A stretch of DNA of 64,000 nt. It comes from Strongyloides papillosus. Taxonomy: Eukaryota > Nematoda > Chromadorea > Rhabditida > Strongyloididae. Shown here in pieces: positions 1 to 10,342 of the stretch. How positions within the stretch are numbered: position 1 is the stretch's first letter; each line of letters opens with the position of its first letter. A model generated the notes under the pieces. The model was not told the DNA's origin. It ran no database searches and saw nothing but the letters and a program-made list of their open reading frames with translations. Made by a program: the position numbers and the translations under genes. The stretch lies in the NCBI GenBank assembly GCA_005656395.1, contig SRSI01000030.1:62001-126000 (forward strand), written 5' to 3'.

Positions 1-679
1 TAAAAAGTTCGAGGTTTTGAATGAATTTTTGGAGAGTAAGATCATATAAAATCTTTAATCCTCTTTCTTGTCTCCATCTTATAACATCATCTCTTGTCTT
101 TTTATGTTGAGCAAGGCACCTTCTGACGTAATTGCGTTGAATAAAAGTTCTCGAGGTTCCTCTGTATCTGAATTGGTAAGTTTTATTACAGAGATGAAGT
201 AATTTGTAATACTGATACCCTTCATCAACGGAACGGAAGGATATGCCGTTGAATACTAATTTTTTAACAGGATAGACAGGTGAATAGATAGATCTAGCAT
301 TATAAATGCAAACGACATTATCAGGTTCAAGTTTGAATTTAAGAGTTCCAGTACCTTCTGTTGTTGGTGAGAATGAGTTTAAAGTCATATTATTTCCCAC
401 ATACCAACGATTGGCGTATGGAACTGTTCTTCTTTGAAATATATGTCTATCTGGAGGTCCTTCTCTGAAAGTTGTTCTTCTTATTATGTCAAAATGTTTT
501 TTTGTTGATGTTGAAGGAGGTGGTGTGTTGTTAGAAATTTCAACAGTTGGCTCAGCAGGTTGATCTTCTTCATCCAATTCCTCAGTTAACTCTACATTAT
601 ACTCAACAGCAGTGGGATCAACTTCCATAATTCCATTTAAATAGTCTTCATCGTTGAAATCTCCTTCACTGTTCGACAT
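1..679 (-). CDS. NADAR-domain protein, C-terminus cut by window edge
   Basis: An uninterrupted frame begins at ATG 679-677 and stays open to base 1, giving about 226 residues; the end of the gene lies outside the window. The first ~75 residues are acidic, then Pro/Thr/Ser-rich. From about residue 125 the frame resembles the NADAR fold (YbiA, Pfam NADAR/DUF1768). The order of motifs fits: a Ser-Pro-x-Tyr stretch before a Phe-Asn-Gly turn, then SVDEGYQYYKL (compare the family's S-V-E-x-x-Y-Q-x-x-K), and near the right end W-x4-R followed by L-x2-KFIQN (family W...R...M...L..KF.QN). Bacterial and plant members act as N-glycosidases on early riboflavin-pathway intermediates, and some reverse guanine ADP-ribosylation; the substrate here is unknown. 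Family assignment rests on motif recognition only. Confidence 0.75.
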   Translation of the reverse strand, partial: MSNSEGDFNDEDYLNGIMEVDPTAVEYNVELTEELDEEDQPAEPTVEISNNTPPPSTSTKKHFDIIRRTTFREGPPDRHIFQRRTVPYANRWYVGNNMTLNSFSPTTEGTGTLKFKLEPDNVVCIYNARSIYSPVYPVKKLVFNGISFRSVDEGYQYYKLLHLCNKTYQFRYRGTSRTFIQRNYVRRCLAQHKKTRDDVIRWRQERGLKILYDLTLQKFIQNLELF

Positions 680-1206
680 ATCGACAAGTGTAGCAATCAG
701 AAATCTACAATAAAATGTAATTAATTTAAGAAAATTAAACATACATGAAAATTTATTGAAGTATAAAATGATAAAGTGAAAAATTTTAAAAGCAATCATT
801 TAATGCTTGTACTTTAAACTTTTGCTGAAGAATGCTATTAGATGTTGCATAAGGTAATATGATATGTGGTTATATTTCATTTATTAGTATGGTTTTAATT
901 TATCAGTCAATTGTACTTTGAATCCTTAATAAGGCATTATTGAAAAACACCTATGACCTGAAATATTATTTATTCCTTCAAAGATATTGATTTAACTATA
1001 ACCAAGTATATGTAGAGGTATTCCATTTAATATCTTAAGAAGGAATCGATAATAAAAAGTTAATGTATAAAAGTATACAATCTTGGACAATACAAATTTA
1101 TTTTATTAATAACATAAATGAAATTTCCCCAATATAATTAATAAATACTCAAGTGATAAATCTTTAGACTCCATACAATAATAAAAAAACAAAAACTTAA
1201 ACTTAA
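680..1206. other. gene-free AT-rich stretch
   Basis: This lies between the start of the NADAR gene and the 3' end of the next minus-strand gene, so it should hold the NADAR promoter and the neighbour's 3' UTR. No ORF, RNA gene or distinct repeat was seen. Confidence 0.6.
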
Positions 1207-2110
1207 TTACAGTAAATTAATTAAACAATTAGCAACATTATCACCCAAACCAGCAAAATACTCCTCTGGCATCATTACAACATCACGTAACCGCTTACTT
1301 GACTCAGACCCAAACGATGTCCTAGGGTAATGTTTTATTAAATCACTAATAAAATTATCAATCCTAACATTTTCGGCATCCATCTGATAGGTAAGAACTT
1401 CTATAAATATTTTAATAAAATTCAGCTCTTTAAATAATCCTTTCTTTTTATTTTTATTCTGTACAACATCCGTCGTGATAACAGAATACAGACACACAAT
1501 ACGTTTGTAGCATGAGTACAATTCGTTATCAAGGTCTGTTTTACTTTGATTGGTAGCGATTACCGGACATCTATGGATACTATAAATACTTTTAGGTACA
1601 GAATATACAATATTATCTATAAAAAGAACAAGATTAGAATGAAGGAAAGTGTAACATACTTTTTTTGTAAAGTTCAATTAAGTCTAATAGTACAATAATC
1701 TCATTCTTAAACCATATCTTGAAGTCTTCGACACCAAATTCGAGTATTTTGATCTCCTCATTGATTGTATAATACATAGGTCCTCCACGTCTTTGAAGAA
1801 GTTCCTTTGCTGATAACTCTACACGTGTTTCTTGTACGGGAAATGGCTTGTCAATAGTTATACCATCACATCGTGGAGTTAAAGCGTAGAGATCACCAAG
1901 ATATTGATTGATCTCATCAACGGGATTTGGATTTCTCTCGCACACCATTTTTCTTAAAACAAAATTATTTATCTCATATATTATGTAATTACAATGAGAT
2001 TCATAAAATTTTGGAGTTCCTAATGTTGAGGATAAATCTTTTGATGAGTATGATTGCCTATGATTATTAATAATTCTATAGAACCTTTGGTAAAAATAGT
2101 TTGAGTTCAT
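1207..2110 (-). CDS. two-exon protein of unknown function
   Basis: Two overlapping open frames join cleanly through a 53-base intron (1617-1669, donor GTATGTTA, acceptor TTTTTATAG). Exon 1 is 2110-1670 and exon 2 is 1616-1207; the phase matches (Lys-Lys, then Asn-Asn-Ile-Val-Tyr) and gives about 283 residues. There is no signal peptide or convincing membrane segment. The protein is mixed-charge, with an acidic C-terminal third containing FGSESSKRLRDVVMMPEEYF. No family was recognised. The same strand and short spacing as the NADAR gene allow joint expression but do not prove it. The long open frames on both sides of a consensus intron are the main evidence that it is real. Confidence 0.65.
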
Positions 2111-2395
2111 AATTTATATCCCTAAAAATAAATTAATTACAATACAAATATTATGAAAAAATTTTAGAATGAAATTCACTAAAAATGATGTACATTATGA
2201 CAAACATCTATCGAGAATAGCATTTATATGACTAGGTAATCAAAATGTAACGTTTATAGAGCTAATTAACTATTTTGCAATACAATATAACAATGATAAT
2301 CTATCGACATACAGCACCTCTTTAACAAAAAAATTAATAGTCAAAAAGGTCTTTTTTCATAGCCATTTACGTTAATTGTATATATTATTTCGCTG

Positions 2396-2620
2396 TTAAA
2401 TTGTTAAGTTTTTTGTCATTACCTTTATAGTGATATGTAAAGTGATTATTAGAAGTAGAGTTGTCCAATAAAGTATGTTCTTGATATACTTAGAATATAT
2501 CGATCCATCTGGAGTCATTCCGTTCTTAAAAAATGCAAATTTTGTAGAATTTAAAAGGTCGCAGGTTCTTAAGAATAATGTAGAAATTTTAATATAAAAT
2601 AAACTTTTGTAATAATTCAT
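2396..2620 (-). CDS. possible small single-pass membrane protein
   Basis: A 74-codon frame from ATG 2620. The N-terminus is Lys/Arg-containing and amphipathic, like a mitochondrial presequence. Then come a Phe-Phe-Lys-Asn-Gly-Met-Thr-Pro turn and a hydrophobic helix (LYWTTLLLIITLHITI) near residues 50-65. The order short presequence, polar turn, LY-x-x-T helix loosely recalls cytochrome c oxidase subunit 7A (LYRATMIL), but the match is weak. In DNA this AT-rich, hydrophobic frames also arise by chance, so it could be spurious. Confidence 0.3.
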   Translation of the reverse strand: MNYYKSLFYIKISTLFLRTCDLLNSTKFAFFKNGMTPDGSIYSKYIKNILYWTTLLLIITLHITIKVMTKNLTI

Positions 2621-3296
2621 AACTTATTCAGAAATTATATTTTATCAATTCCCATCATAGAAGTTTATTCTTTTCTTCATATTCCTTATTAATTAATTTC
2701 AATCACTAATTAATAACTTTATATAAAAAAGAAATAATCTTTGATGCACTTGAATTTAAAATTAAAAATAACCAAAAGTGTCTCTACATTTTTAAATCAA
2801 TAAACCCTTCCACATCATTGATTTCATTATCATATCAAAGTCGACACTAAGCAAAAAGTCATTTTCAAATCTACCAATACCTATATATAACAGCTAACCA
2901 AAAAAGATCAAATAAAAAACCCATAAACAGAAAGGCAATTGAAAAAATTTTTACATCACCTGATAACTTATAAAACATCTAAAAATACTTCTCTATCAAT
3001 AGAAGAAGAGATAAAAAATAAGTTAACTTCTTCTTTTGTTATTTATTTTGTTTGATTGATCTCTTACTTTTTCTATGTATGATCGAATTTTATTAAGTAA
3101 TCACTTTTTGAATATATATAAGCCATTCTTTTTGGAATGTCTCAGGATTATACAAAAGTTTTTAACTTTAAACTTATTTTTATCATTTAACATTTTTTAC
3201 TTCTTTTATATTTTTATTACTTGTCATCAGAATCTTTATGCCCATTTTATTATATTTCAAACGTTGTATATTTATAGATTTTCTTACAGAACGATA
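2621..3296. other. upstream region of the ABC transporter gene
   Basis: AT-rich DNA between the small minus-strand ORF and the ABC transporter. It contains a TATATATAA run at 2882-2890 and a CTGATAA (GATA-factor type) site near 2961. The ABC frame stays open upstream to 3075, but codons 3075-3296 give a Phe/Ile/Leu/Tyr-rich peptide unlike any HAF protein and are best read as 5' leader. Confidence 0.5.
3279..3289 (+). other. probable spliced-leader (trans-splice) acceptor
   Basis: The U-rich run ending TTTTCTTACAG (AG at 3288-3289) lies 7 bases before the ATG at 3297, the usual placement of an SL1 acceptor in nematodes. No donor that would make it a cis-intron is needed. It supports starting the ABC protein at 3297. 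Confidence 0.5.
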
Positions 3297-5951
3297 ATGG
3301 GAACCAGCCGTGTATTTGTTCCCGTGCTAGCGATATTATATATTGCATTTGATTTAACTATCAGTAGTTTAGCTTATGGATTCTACCATGAAGGCTTCTA
3401 TTTTGATTCAAAAACAATGACAAAACTCATTACACTACAAGATGGTTATGGTTTCCTGACATCACCTATTGAATTTACCGCTGTTGCTATCCTACGTGCA
3501 CTCGCTGTCCTTGGAGGAGTCACCTGTTTCTTGATGAATAAATATCCAGGAATCAACTTTGTTTTTGTCTCTGTCAACTTTGTTTCATGGTCACTCTCCC
3601 TCGTCAAGTTATTGGCCCTATCTGAAGTTACTCAATATCACACTTACACCGGTATCTACATTTCATTGGCATGGAATTTCATCTCCTTCATCATGCTCAC
3701 AATTCTATGGTGCCTATATCTTGATTGTGAACAGACTCCAGAATGGTTAAGAACCTTCCACAACTTCCTAGCTGACAACTTCTTATGCTGCAGAACCTTA
3801 AAATCTAAAGACCAAGCATTTATTACCAAATTCATCGAAGAACAAGAGGAAGGAAGATTAATCAATGATGATGATGATAACAGAAGTGAAAGCAGCAGAA
3901 GCCATGCATCAACACGTACCATTCTTGATGACGATCAAGTGATTACCTGCAGAAAAATTGAAGACGAGGAGGAGATGTATGAAAAATTGACAACAATGTC
4001 ACATATATGGAAAATTATCGTTTACTGTAAATACCACTGGATATGGTTCTTCTTTGGATTCTTCTTCCTCACCATCTACTCATCTGCCCGTATCTTCATC
4101 CCATACATGACTGGTACTGTCTTATCAAACATCGTCTCCGGTGGTGGTTATGAAGCACTATTCCATTCCGTATTCTTAATGGCATTCCTCACAACAACAG
4201 CAACCCTCTTCTCCGGACTCCGTGGTGGTTCATTCCTCTACGCCACCTCATTGATTCACAAAAGAATAAGAAACGACTTATTCAGGAGTCTAACACAACA
4301 AGAGATAGGATTCTTCGATGAAGCTGATACTGGTTCAATATCATCACGCCTTACCTCTGATTGTGAACGAATGTCATCACTCATCTCAACTAACTTAAAT
4401 GTATTCTTAAGAAATACTGTCATGCTTGTTGGTGCTCTTGTCTTCATGTTCTGTATGTGCTGGAGGTTGGCTTTGGTTACGATTATTGCTGTACCACTTC
4501 TTGGATTCTTGAGTAAAGTTTATGGTGGATATTTCGATATGCTTGGAGAGAAGACTCAAGAGACTATTGCTGATGCCAATAAGAAGGCGGAAGAAGTTTT
4601 GTCAACTATGAGAACTGTTAGATCATTTGCCTCTGAAATCAAGGAAGCTGATGAATTCGAGAAATGTCTTTATAAGACTCTTGATGTTAGAAAGAAAGAA
4701 TCATTAGCTTACATGGGATATACATGGATGAATGAATTCTGTGATAATGCCGTTCTTGTATCTGTTCTCTTCTATGGTGGTCACTTAGTCTTATCAAACA
4801 GAATGAACTCAAGTCAATTGTTGAAATTCTTACTCTACCAACTTCAAATTGGTGAAAATATGCTCCAAATCACATGGGTATTCCAAGGTCTTATGCAAGC
4901 TGTTGGTTCAAGTAGAAAAGTCTTTGAGTACATTCTTAGAAAACCAAAGATCAAGTACGATGGTAAAGTAATGAGTCCAGTCCAAGGAAAAGTTTCATTT
5001 AACAACGTCTCATTCAACTACCCAACAAGACCAAATCAACCAGTTCTCAACAATATGTCATTCTCCGTAAAGCCAGGTGAGACTGTTGCATTTGTTGGTC
5101 CAAGTGGTGCCGGTAAGAGTAGTGTCATTGCTCTTATCCAACGTTTCTATACTCCTAATGCTGGTAGTATTACTGTTGATGGTGTCCCAATAGATAGTTA
5201 CAATCATGAATACTACCATCAGAAGGTTGCTCTTGTTGCTCAAGAACCAATTTTATATTCTGGAACTATTATGGATAATATTAAGTATGGTTGTAGTTGG
5301 ATAACTGATGAACAAGTTTATGAAGCAGCTAAATTAGCTAATTGTCATGGTTTTATTATGGATCTTGAGGATGGTTACAATACAACATGTGGTGAGAAGG
5401 GTACTAAGATGTCTGGTGGACAGAAACAAAGAATCGCTATTGCTAGAGCTATGGTTAGAAAACCATCTGTCCTCATTCTTGATGAGGCAACCTCTGCTTT
5501 GGATGCTGAAAGTGAACATATCATTCAGGAGGCTTTGAATAATTGTACACAGGATAAGAGTGTCTCCAAGATTGTTATTGCTCACCGTCTTAGTACAATT
5601 GAGAAAGCTGACAGAATTTTCGTTGTCCAAAAAGGTGTCATCATCCAGGAAGGAAATCACCAACAACTTATGGAAGATACTGATGGTCTTTACCATAACC
5701 TCGTCCAAAAACAACTCAAGTTAGCTGATGAATCCTCTGGTGCTTTTACAACAATCTCCCCGCTTGTCGATAGACAAGGGAGAAGTAGAACTGACAGCAG
5801 AAGAAGTGAAACTATGTCTGTATCTACTCACCTTCCTTCTGATAATGTTTTTGCCACGAGCATTGGTAGTTTAGGAAGAACTGGTTTATCGTTAAGACAT
5901 CAATCTGTTACAAATACCATGGATCATATAAATGACACTGATCTTCAATGA
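3297..5951 (+). CDS. ABC half-transporter, HAF-4/HAF-9 (TAP-like) family
   Basis: An intronless gene of 884 codons. Residues 1-150 form the extra N-terminal membrane domain typical of TAP-like proteins (starts MGTSRVFVPVL). An acidic linker with an Asp/Asn/Ser cluster follows, then the six-helix ABC exporter domain and the nucleotide-binding domain. Visible motifs, numbered from this start: Walker A GPSGAGKS (601-608), signature MSGGQ (705-709), Walker B VLILDE ending at E730, and switch histidine in IAHRLS (H763). All catalytic residues are present, so it should be active as a dimer. In C. elegans HAF-4 and HAF-9 sit on gut granules, lysosome-related organelles; the polypeptide-transport role is by analogy with TAPL/ABCB9. 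The C-terminal ~70 residues are a Ser/Thr/Arg-rich tail. Which HAF it is cannot be decided here. Confidence 0.93.
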   Translation: MGTSRVFVPVLAILYIAFDLTISSLAYGFYHEGFYFDSKTMTKLITLQDGYGFLTSPIEFTAVAILRALAVLGGVTCFLMNKYPGINFVFVSVNFVSWSLSLVKLLALSEVTQYHTYTGIYISLAWNFISFIMLTILWCLYLDCEQTPEWLRTFHNFLADNFLCCRTLKSKDQAFITKFIEEQEEGRLINDDDDNRSESSRSHASTRTILDDDQVITCRKIEDEEEMYEKLTTMSHIWKIIVYCKYHWIWFFFGFFFLTIYSSARIFIPYMTGTVLSNIVSGGGYEALFHSVFLMAFLTTTATLFSGLRGGSFLYATSLIHKRIRNDLFRSLTQQEIGFFDEADTGSISSRLTSDCERMSSLISTNLNVFLRNTVMLVGALVFMFCMCWRLALVTIIAVPLLGFLSKVYGGYFDMLGEKTQETIADANKKAEEVLSTMRTVRSFASEIKEADEFEKCLYKTLDVRKKESLAYMGYTWMNEFCDNAVLVSVLFYGGHLVLSNRMNSSQLLKFLLYQLQIGENMLQITWVFQGLMQAVGSSRKVFEYILRKPKIKYDGKVMSPVQGKVSFNNVSFNYPTRPNQPVLNNMSFSVKPGETVAFVGPSGAGKSSVIALIQRFYTPNAGSITVDGVPIDSYNHEYYHQKVALVAQEPILYSGTIMDNIKYGCSWITDEQVYEAAKLANCHGFIMDLEDGYNTTCGEKGTKMSGGQKQRIAIARAMVRKPSVLILDEATSALDAESEHIIQEALNNCTQDKSVSKIVIAHRLSTIEKADRIFVVQKGVIIQEGNHQQLMEDTDGLYHNLVQKQLKLADESSGAFTTISPLVDRQGRSRTDSRRSETMSVSTHLPSDNVFATSIGSLGRTGLSLRHQSVTNTMDHINDTDLQ

Positions 5952-6579
5952 TGAATGTGGTAGAAAATTTTTATTGTTAAATATATTATATGATATTGCT
6001 TTAAATATTATTGTTATCTTAATCATTTCTCAAATTCTCGTTGTTGTAATAATAATAAGTAATAAAATCTTATCATTTTTACTTTATTTTTTTATACTTA
6101 AACAATTTTATGACTGATTTCATTTGGGTATTTTAATTTAACGTGTTATTTATCGGGTGATTAGATTGTTCTAACATTTTGCTCTAAATTTCTCATTAAT
6201 CCTGTTTAATTGATAGTATTTTTTATGGATTACGGAACATTAAATTTAGCAGTACTTCAAAAAAATTTATAACATTCTTTTAGAAAACGTGTATTTACTC
6301 TTCCGGTTATTTATACCACGACGTCCGGTACTTTTTTTGTTAATTTAATCCATCTTTTGACAATTATAGAAGAAGTTCTTTTAATTTACATTCTTTACTT
6401 AATATTTTAGGCTGAAGATAGATGACAAATTGATTATTTTCACTTAAATACAATAGAAAAATTATAGAACATTAATGTATTTTCAATAGATTCTTGAACA
6501 AGAAATAATCAAAAAATAATATTCAAAATTTTTTTATTGTCACTAATAAAGACGTAATCACATGAAATATTAATTAGTA
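5952..6579. other. convergent 3' intergenic region
   Basis: The space between the tails of the ABC transporter (+) and the transthyretin-like gene (-). Short Ile/Leu-rich frames here are chance ORFs in AT-rich DNA. Nothing else was seen. Confidence 0.6.
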
Positions 6580-7330
6580 TTAAACAAAATCTTGATAAGT
6601 CACAAATCCATTCTTCTTATTACCCAAAATTAACTGACTTTCACCAGTAATCATCTTATACCGATCCAAAAAACTCTTCAACTGAAATAAACTGGCACTC
6701 TTCCCACCATCATTAGCTATCAACAAACCAGTAAGTTCCTTAACCTCCCCAAAAACATCATAAACGGCATTATTACTGATATAAAGATTGAATATATGAA
6801 GTACACCGTTATTTGAGATGAGTTCAATGTCATCAGCAAAAAATAGGCGCTGCTTATCACCTTTCAAGTAACATATATCTGAGTACTCAATTAGATAATT
6901 GAACTCTTCTTTGTGACTAAGGACTTCTAGTCTATCAAGACGATCTTGTATGTATGGTTTTTCAAGAATTATCAGGAGAAGTCTCATTTTTTCCTCTGCA
7001 AATTTTTCTGGTATCATACATAATCCAAACAAGGAAAATGTTCCATCGGAAGGATTTACATCCACCTCATCTAGTAGATATTCATTTTCTGTAAAAATTA
7101 AATTAATATTCATATATAATTAGTAGAAATATTTTACCACTTGAAAATTGAATAAGTAACTGGACACGATAAATACTAGGAACACCCCCATCTTCCATAC
7201 AAACCACAGAACCCCTTATCCGAAACCTTTTGATATGAATATAATCAGTAAAAGTACAACCCTCAAGGTTATATAACAATTGCAAAATTATCACAACAAT
7301 TCCAATAATTTTTATCATTAAAATAGTCAT
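6580..7330 (-). CDS. transthyretin-like (TTR family) secreted protein, long form
   Basis: Two exons: 7330-7138 and 7088-6580. The intron (7089-7137) starts GTAAAATA, ends TTTTTACAG and restores frame exactly (Ser-Ser, then Glu-Asn-Glu-Tyr), giving 233 residues. A hydrophobic signal peptide (IIGIVVIILQLLY) is followed by the TTR-like pattern: R-x-R-G-S-V-V-C, a short loop, V-Q-L, then LLDEVDVNPSDGTFSLFG, matching the family's LLDE...DSNGKFELSG. Nematode TTR-like proteins are secreted, usually about 130-150 residues, with mostly unknown ligands. This one carries about 80 extra C-terminal residues and few cysteines, so it is a divergent member. A different secreted immunoglobulin-like fold is possible. 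Confidence 0.65.
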
Positions 7331-7703
7331 TCAAACAACCACATTCCCACATTAAATACCTCTTATCATTCAAAAAATTTAAATTTATTTATTTAATCAA
7401 AAAAGAAATAAAATAATCATTAGTTTTTAATATTCTCTATATACATAAAAATAATATAACTAAATGTAAATAACACATGAAAATCATGGCATCGAGACGT
7501 GGTAAAAAAATTATATAATTCATTAAACAGAATCACTTCCTCCACTTCAATCCAATCCCCTAATATTTCAGTCTAAAAAAATATCAGTAGGAGAATGGAT
7601 AAAAACAAAGTTAGTGTTTTTGAGAATATATATATTTAAATTAGGAAGATTTTCTTTCTATATATATAATATTTTAGATGTTTTGAAGGTAACGTTTCAT
7701 CGT
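7331..7703. other. short intergenic region
   Basis: Upstream region of the transthyretin-like gene and 3' flank of the BPI-family gene. It is AT-rich with TATATA runs near 7628 and 7660. No gene was seen. Confidence 0.55.
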
Positions 7704-10299
7704 TTAGAAGGCATATCTCATGCAACCACCAGCATGTCCACCGACACCTGCGAGTGATTGAATTGTTACTGGGTTGATTGTGAAATCTGCTGCCAAATAC
7801 AAACCATGCTCAACTATTTGAATTTGTGGTGATGAGATATCTATTGGTAGTCCTGTATTTGATGGTATTGAAACTTTAAGTCCCTTAGCAAGGATATCAT
7901 TACCAGCCTAAAAAGATAAGATTATCATCAAAAATATAATAAAAAAACATACCTTCTCGAGTAATTCCTTTCCAAGATTACCCAAATTATCCAAAGCATC
8001 TTGTGGCAATCCAAGTGATCCCTCTCTATCCTTCAATGACAATGAACTAATCTTCAAAGTTCCGAAAACTTTATCTCCAGATGAGGACAAGGTAGCTACA
8101 ACAACAGCTGATATAGAGATAGTTCCAACTCTCTGTGGTGGTGTTGTACCATCAATAAAGATATCGGCATCAGCATCTAAATACCCCTGAACAGTACCTC
8201 CATTCATTGCTGACAATATAATTGCTGGAGCTTTAGTTGTACGAATATTAACAGCTAACAACTTATTTGGGTACTTCTCTCTAATTGCTGGGAGGATATC
8301 ACCGAAACATATTCCAAGATCCTCCAAACCACCATCATCAGCTCTTTTTGATCTTGTAGCAAAGATACGATTTACTATCTTGGTACGAACACCCCTCATT
8401 TTGAAGGTACTTGATTCATCCGTCTCAACACCATGATCTTCCAATTCATCTTCATCATCACTACATGTAGTCTTCAATAAATTACCGATCTTGGGAGTTT
8501 CTGGTCCTATTCTAACGGAGAAGAATCCACTCCTATGGGCATGGTATAATAATGAGTTAAGTGTAAAATCAGATATAATACCATCAACCATCCTATTACT
8601 AACTGGATATGGGAATTGTAGTGGAAATGGTCCAAATGGAGTATTTCCCTGACCACCAGGTGAAAATTCACCATTAATATCAATTGTAAAGTCATTAGAC
8701 GTAGCATAAGTATTAAGAAGTTGGAGAGTTAAATCTATATTACTAACTTTGTTCCAATCAAGGTAATCTATTAATTTTCTTGCTTGCGTCAATGGATCTT
8801 CACCCTCACCAACTCCAGGACATCCAGCACAAGGGTTGTTTGCTGTTATTGATGTTACAGCTCCGAAGAGTTTTGATCTTTTAACAAATTGATATAGGGA
8901 TTCTGAGTCAATGTTGAAGTTAACACCTCTCTTGATTCTTGATTCAAGTGATTGTGGGATGTGATGTTGATGTTCAATGGCAGGGAATACTCTTTGAATA
9001 GTTTGGACACCATGAGCAACACCTTTAGAAGAGGTTTTTGATATCATTCTTTGTGGTATACCATTATTGATAACTCTTGAAGTTGCAGCATGAACGGTCT
9101 TTTGTGGATATTGTGGTCTTGGTATTGATACTGTAGCACTTGATGGTAATAAAGCAGCTTGTTTAGGTGGGACAGCATTACCAGGTTGTGAAACAGGTAA
9201 TGGAACTATCTGTTGATTCAAGGCTACATTCTTGAGACCTTGACATACTGGTACAGAACAGTGTGCTGGTGTTGCTGACATCATTCCTATAATAGTATCC
9301 TTAATTTGTAATAAAGATATAGATTGTGGTAATCCAGTCAATTTTCCATTTAACTTTTCATTAACAATCTGTGGTAATTGTCCACATAATTTTGATGGAA
9401 TCATTTGCCTAACTTGTGATGAGATTCTTTGCCTAAATTGACTATTAACGATATCACCGATGATACCGGCATTCTCGAGATAAGCATCAACATATCCTAA
9501 TTGTACGTTACATGAAGCAACACGAATGAATGGTGATCCTGTAGCTGATCTTTCAATGACCAATTCTGTTGTTATAGAGACTTGGTGAGCATTCATCTGG
9601 ACGATACCATTTAATCTTATTGGTAGGAGTACAATGATTTGACCACCCAAATTACCTGTTATACCAATATCAAGATTCTGGACTGCGATAACAATTCTAT
9701 TTGGTGGTGCTGGATATAGTGCTATCCTTTGTGGGCATCTGTATCTTGAAACATAAATATTATATATCTGGATACAACCATTAACTTCAGTCATACACTG
9801 TGATATTGGTGGTATACGTGCTTTCTTGATTTCATCATTCAATAAATTACCTATAATAGATGAAGCATATTGGAAGCCTCTTGAGTTGACTCTAACTCTC
9901 ATTCCTGGGAATCCTCTTCTCCCACCGAGGAGGATTTCGTTGAAGTCTAATGCTGGTGATACGTTAGGTACCATTTGAAATGGCCTTTGAGGTACGACCA
10001 TTGTCCCAATTTGAGGTCTGTAAAATTGTTGGGGTTGTGGTTGTTGTTGGAAGACTTGATGTCCAGCATATTGTATTGGAGTTTGGGGTAACTGATGATT
10101 ACCCATCATAACATATCTATACTGTGGTGGTTGATAATTATTATATCCATTATTATATCCTATCTGTGCATTTACTAAGAATTCTCTTGTACTTATAAAA
10201 AATATCACCAAAAATAGGCTTAGAAGCCTTTTATTTATCTGTAAGTGATAAAAATACAATTAATATTAACAAATATAATTGTTCACTTACATAAATCAT
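7704..10299 (-). CDS. BPI/LBP/CETP-family secreted lipid-binding protein
   Basis: Three exons: 10299-10291 (only Met-Ile-Tyr), 10238-7953 and 7907-7704, about 832 residues. Intron 1 (GTAAGTGA to ACTTACAG) leads straight into a signal peptide (KRLLSLFLVIFFIS). Intron 2 (GTATGTTT to TTTTTAG) adds a final exon ending in GGCMRYAF. After a Gln/Pro/Tyr-rich leader to about residue 85, the first BPI barrel follows with V-R-V-x-S-R-G-F-x-Y-A-S and the paired cysteines around residues 145-280. A Pro/Gln linker and the second barrel complete the fold. The family binds lipids or lipopolysaccharide extracellularly; the ligand here is unknown. Two RXKR furin-type sites occur: RIKR 437-440 in the linker and RSKR 632-635 in an acidic insert of the second barrel. 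Confidence 0.85.
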
Positions 10300-10332
10300 A
10301 TTATTAAATGATATGTCAATAAAATATTTATC

Positions 10333-10342
10333 TATATATATA
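10333..10342 (-). promoter_or_regulatory. TATA-like element of the BPI-family gene
   Basis: A TTTATATATA run on the minus strand about 35 bases before the ATG at 10299. The position is reasonable, but such runs are common in this sequence, so support is weak. Confidence 0.3.

Noticed and set aside
5932..6117. Plus-strand frame overlapping the end of the ABC transporter
   Set aside because: Overlaps the stop and 3' UTR, hydrophobic by base composition, no splice signals.
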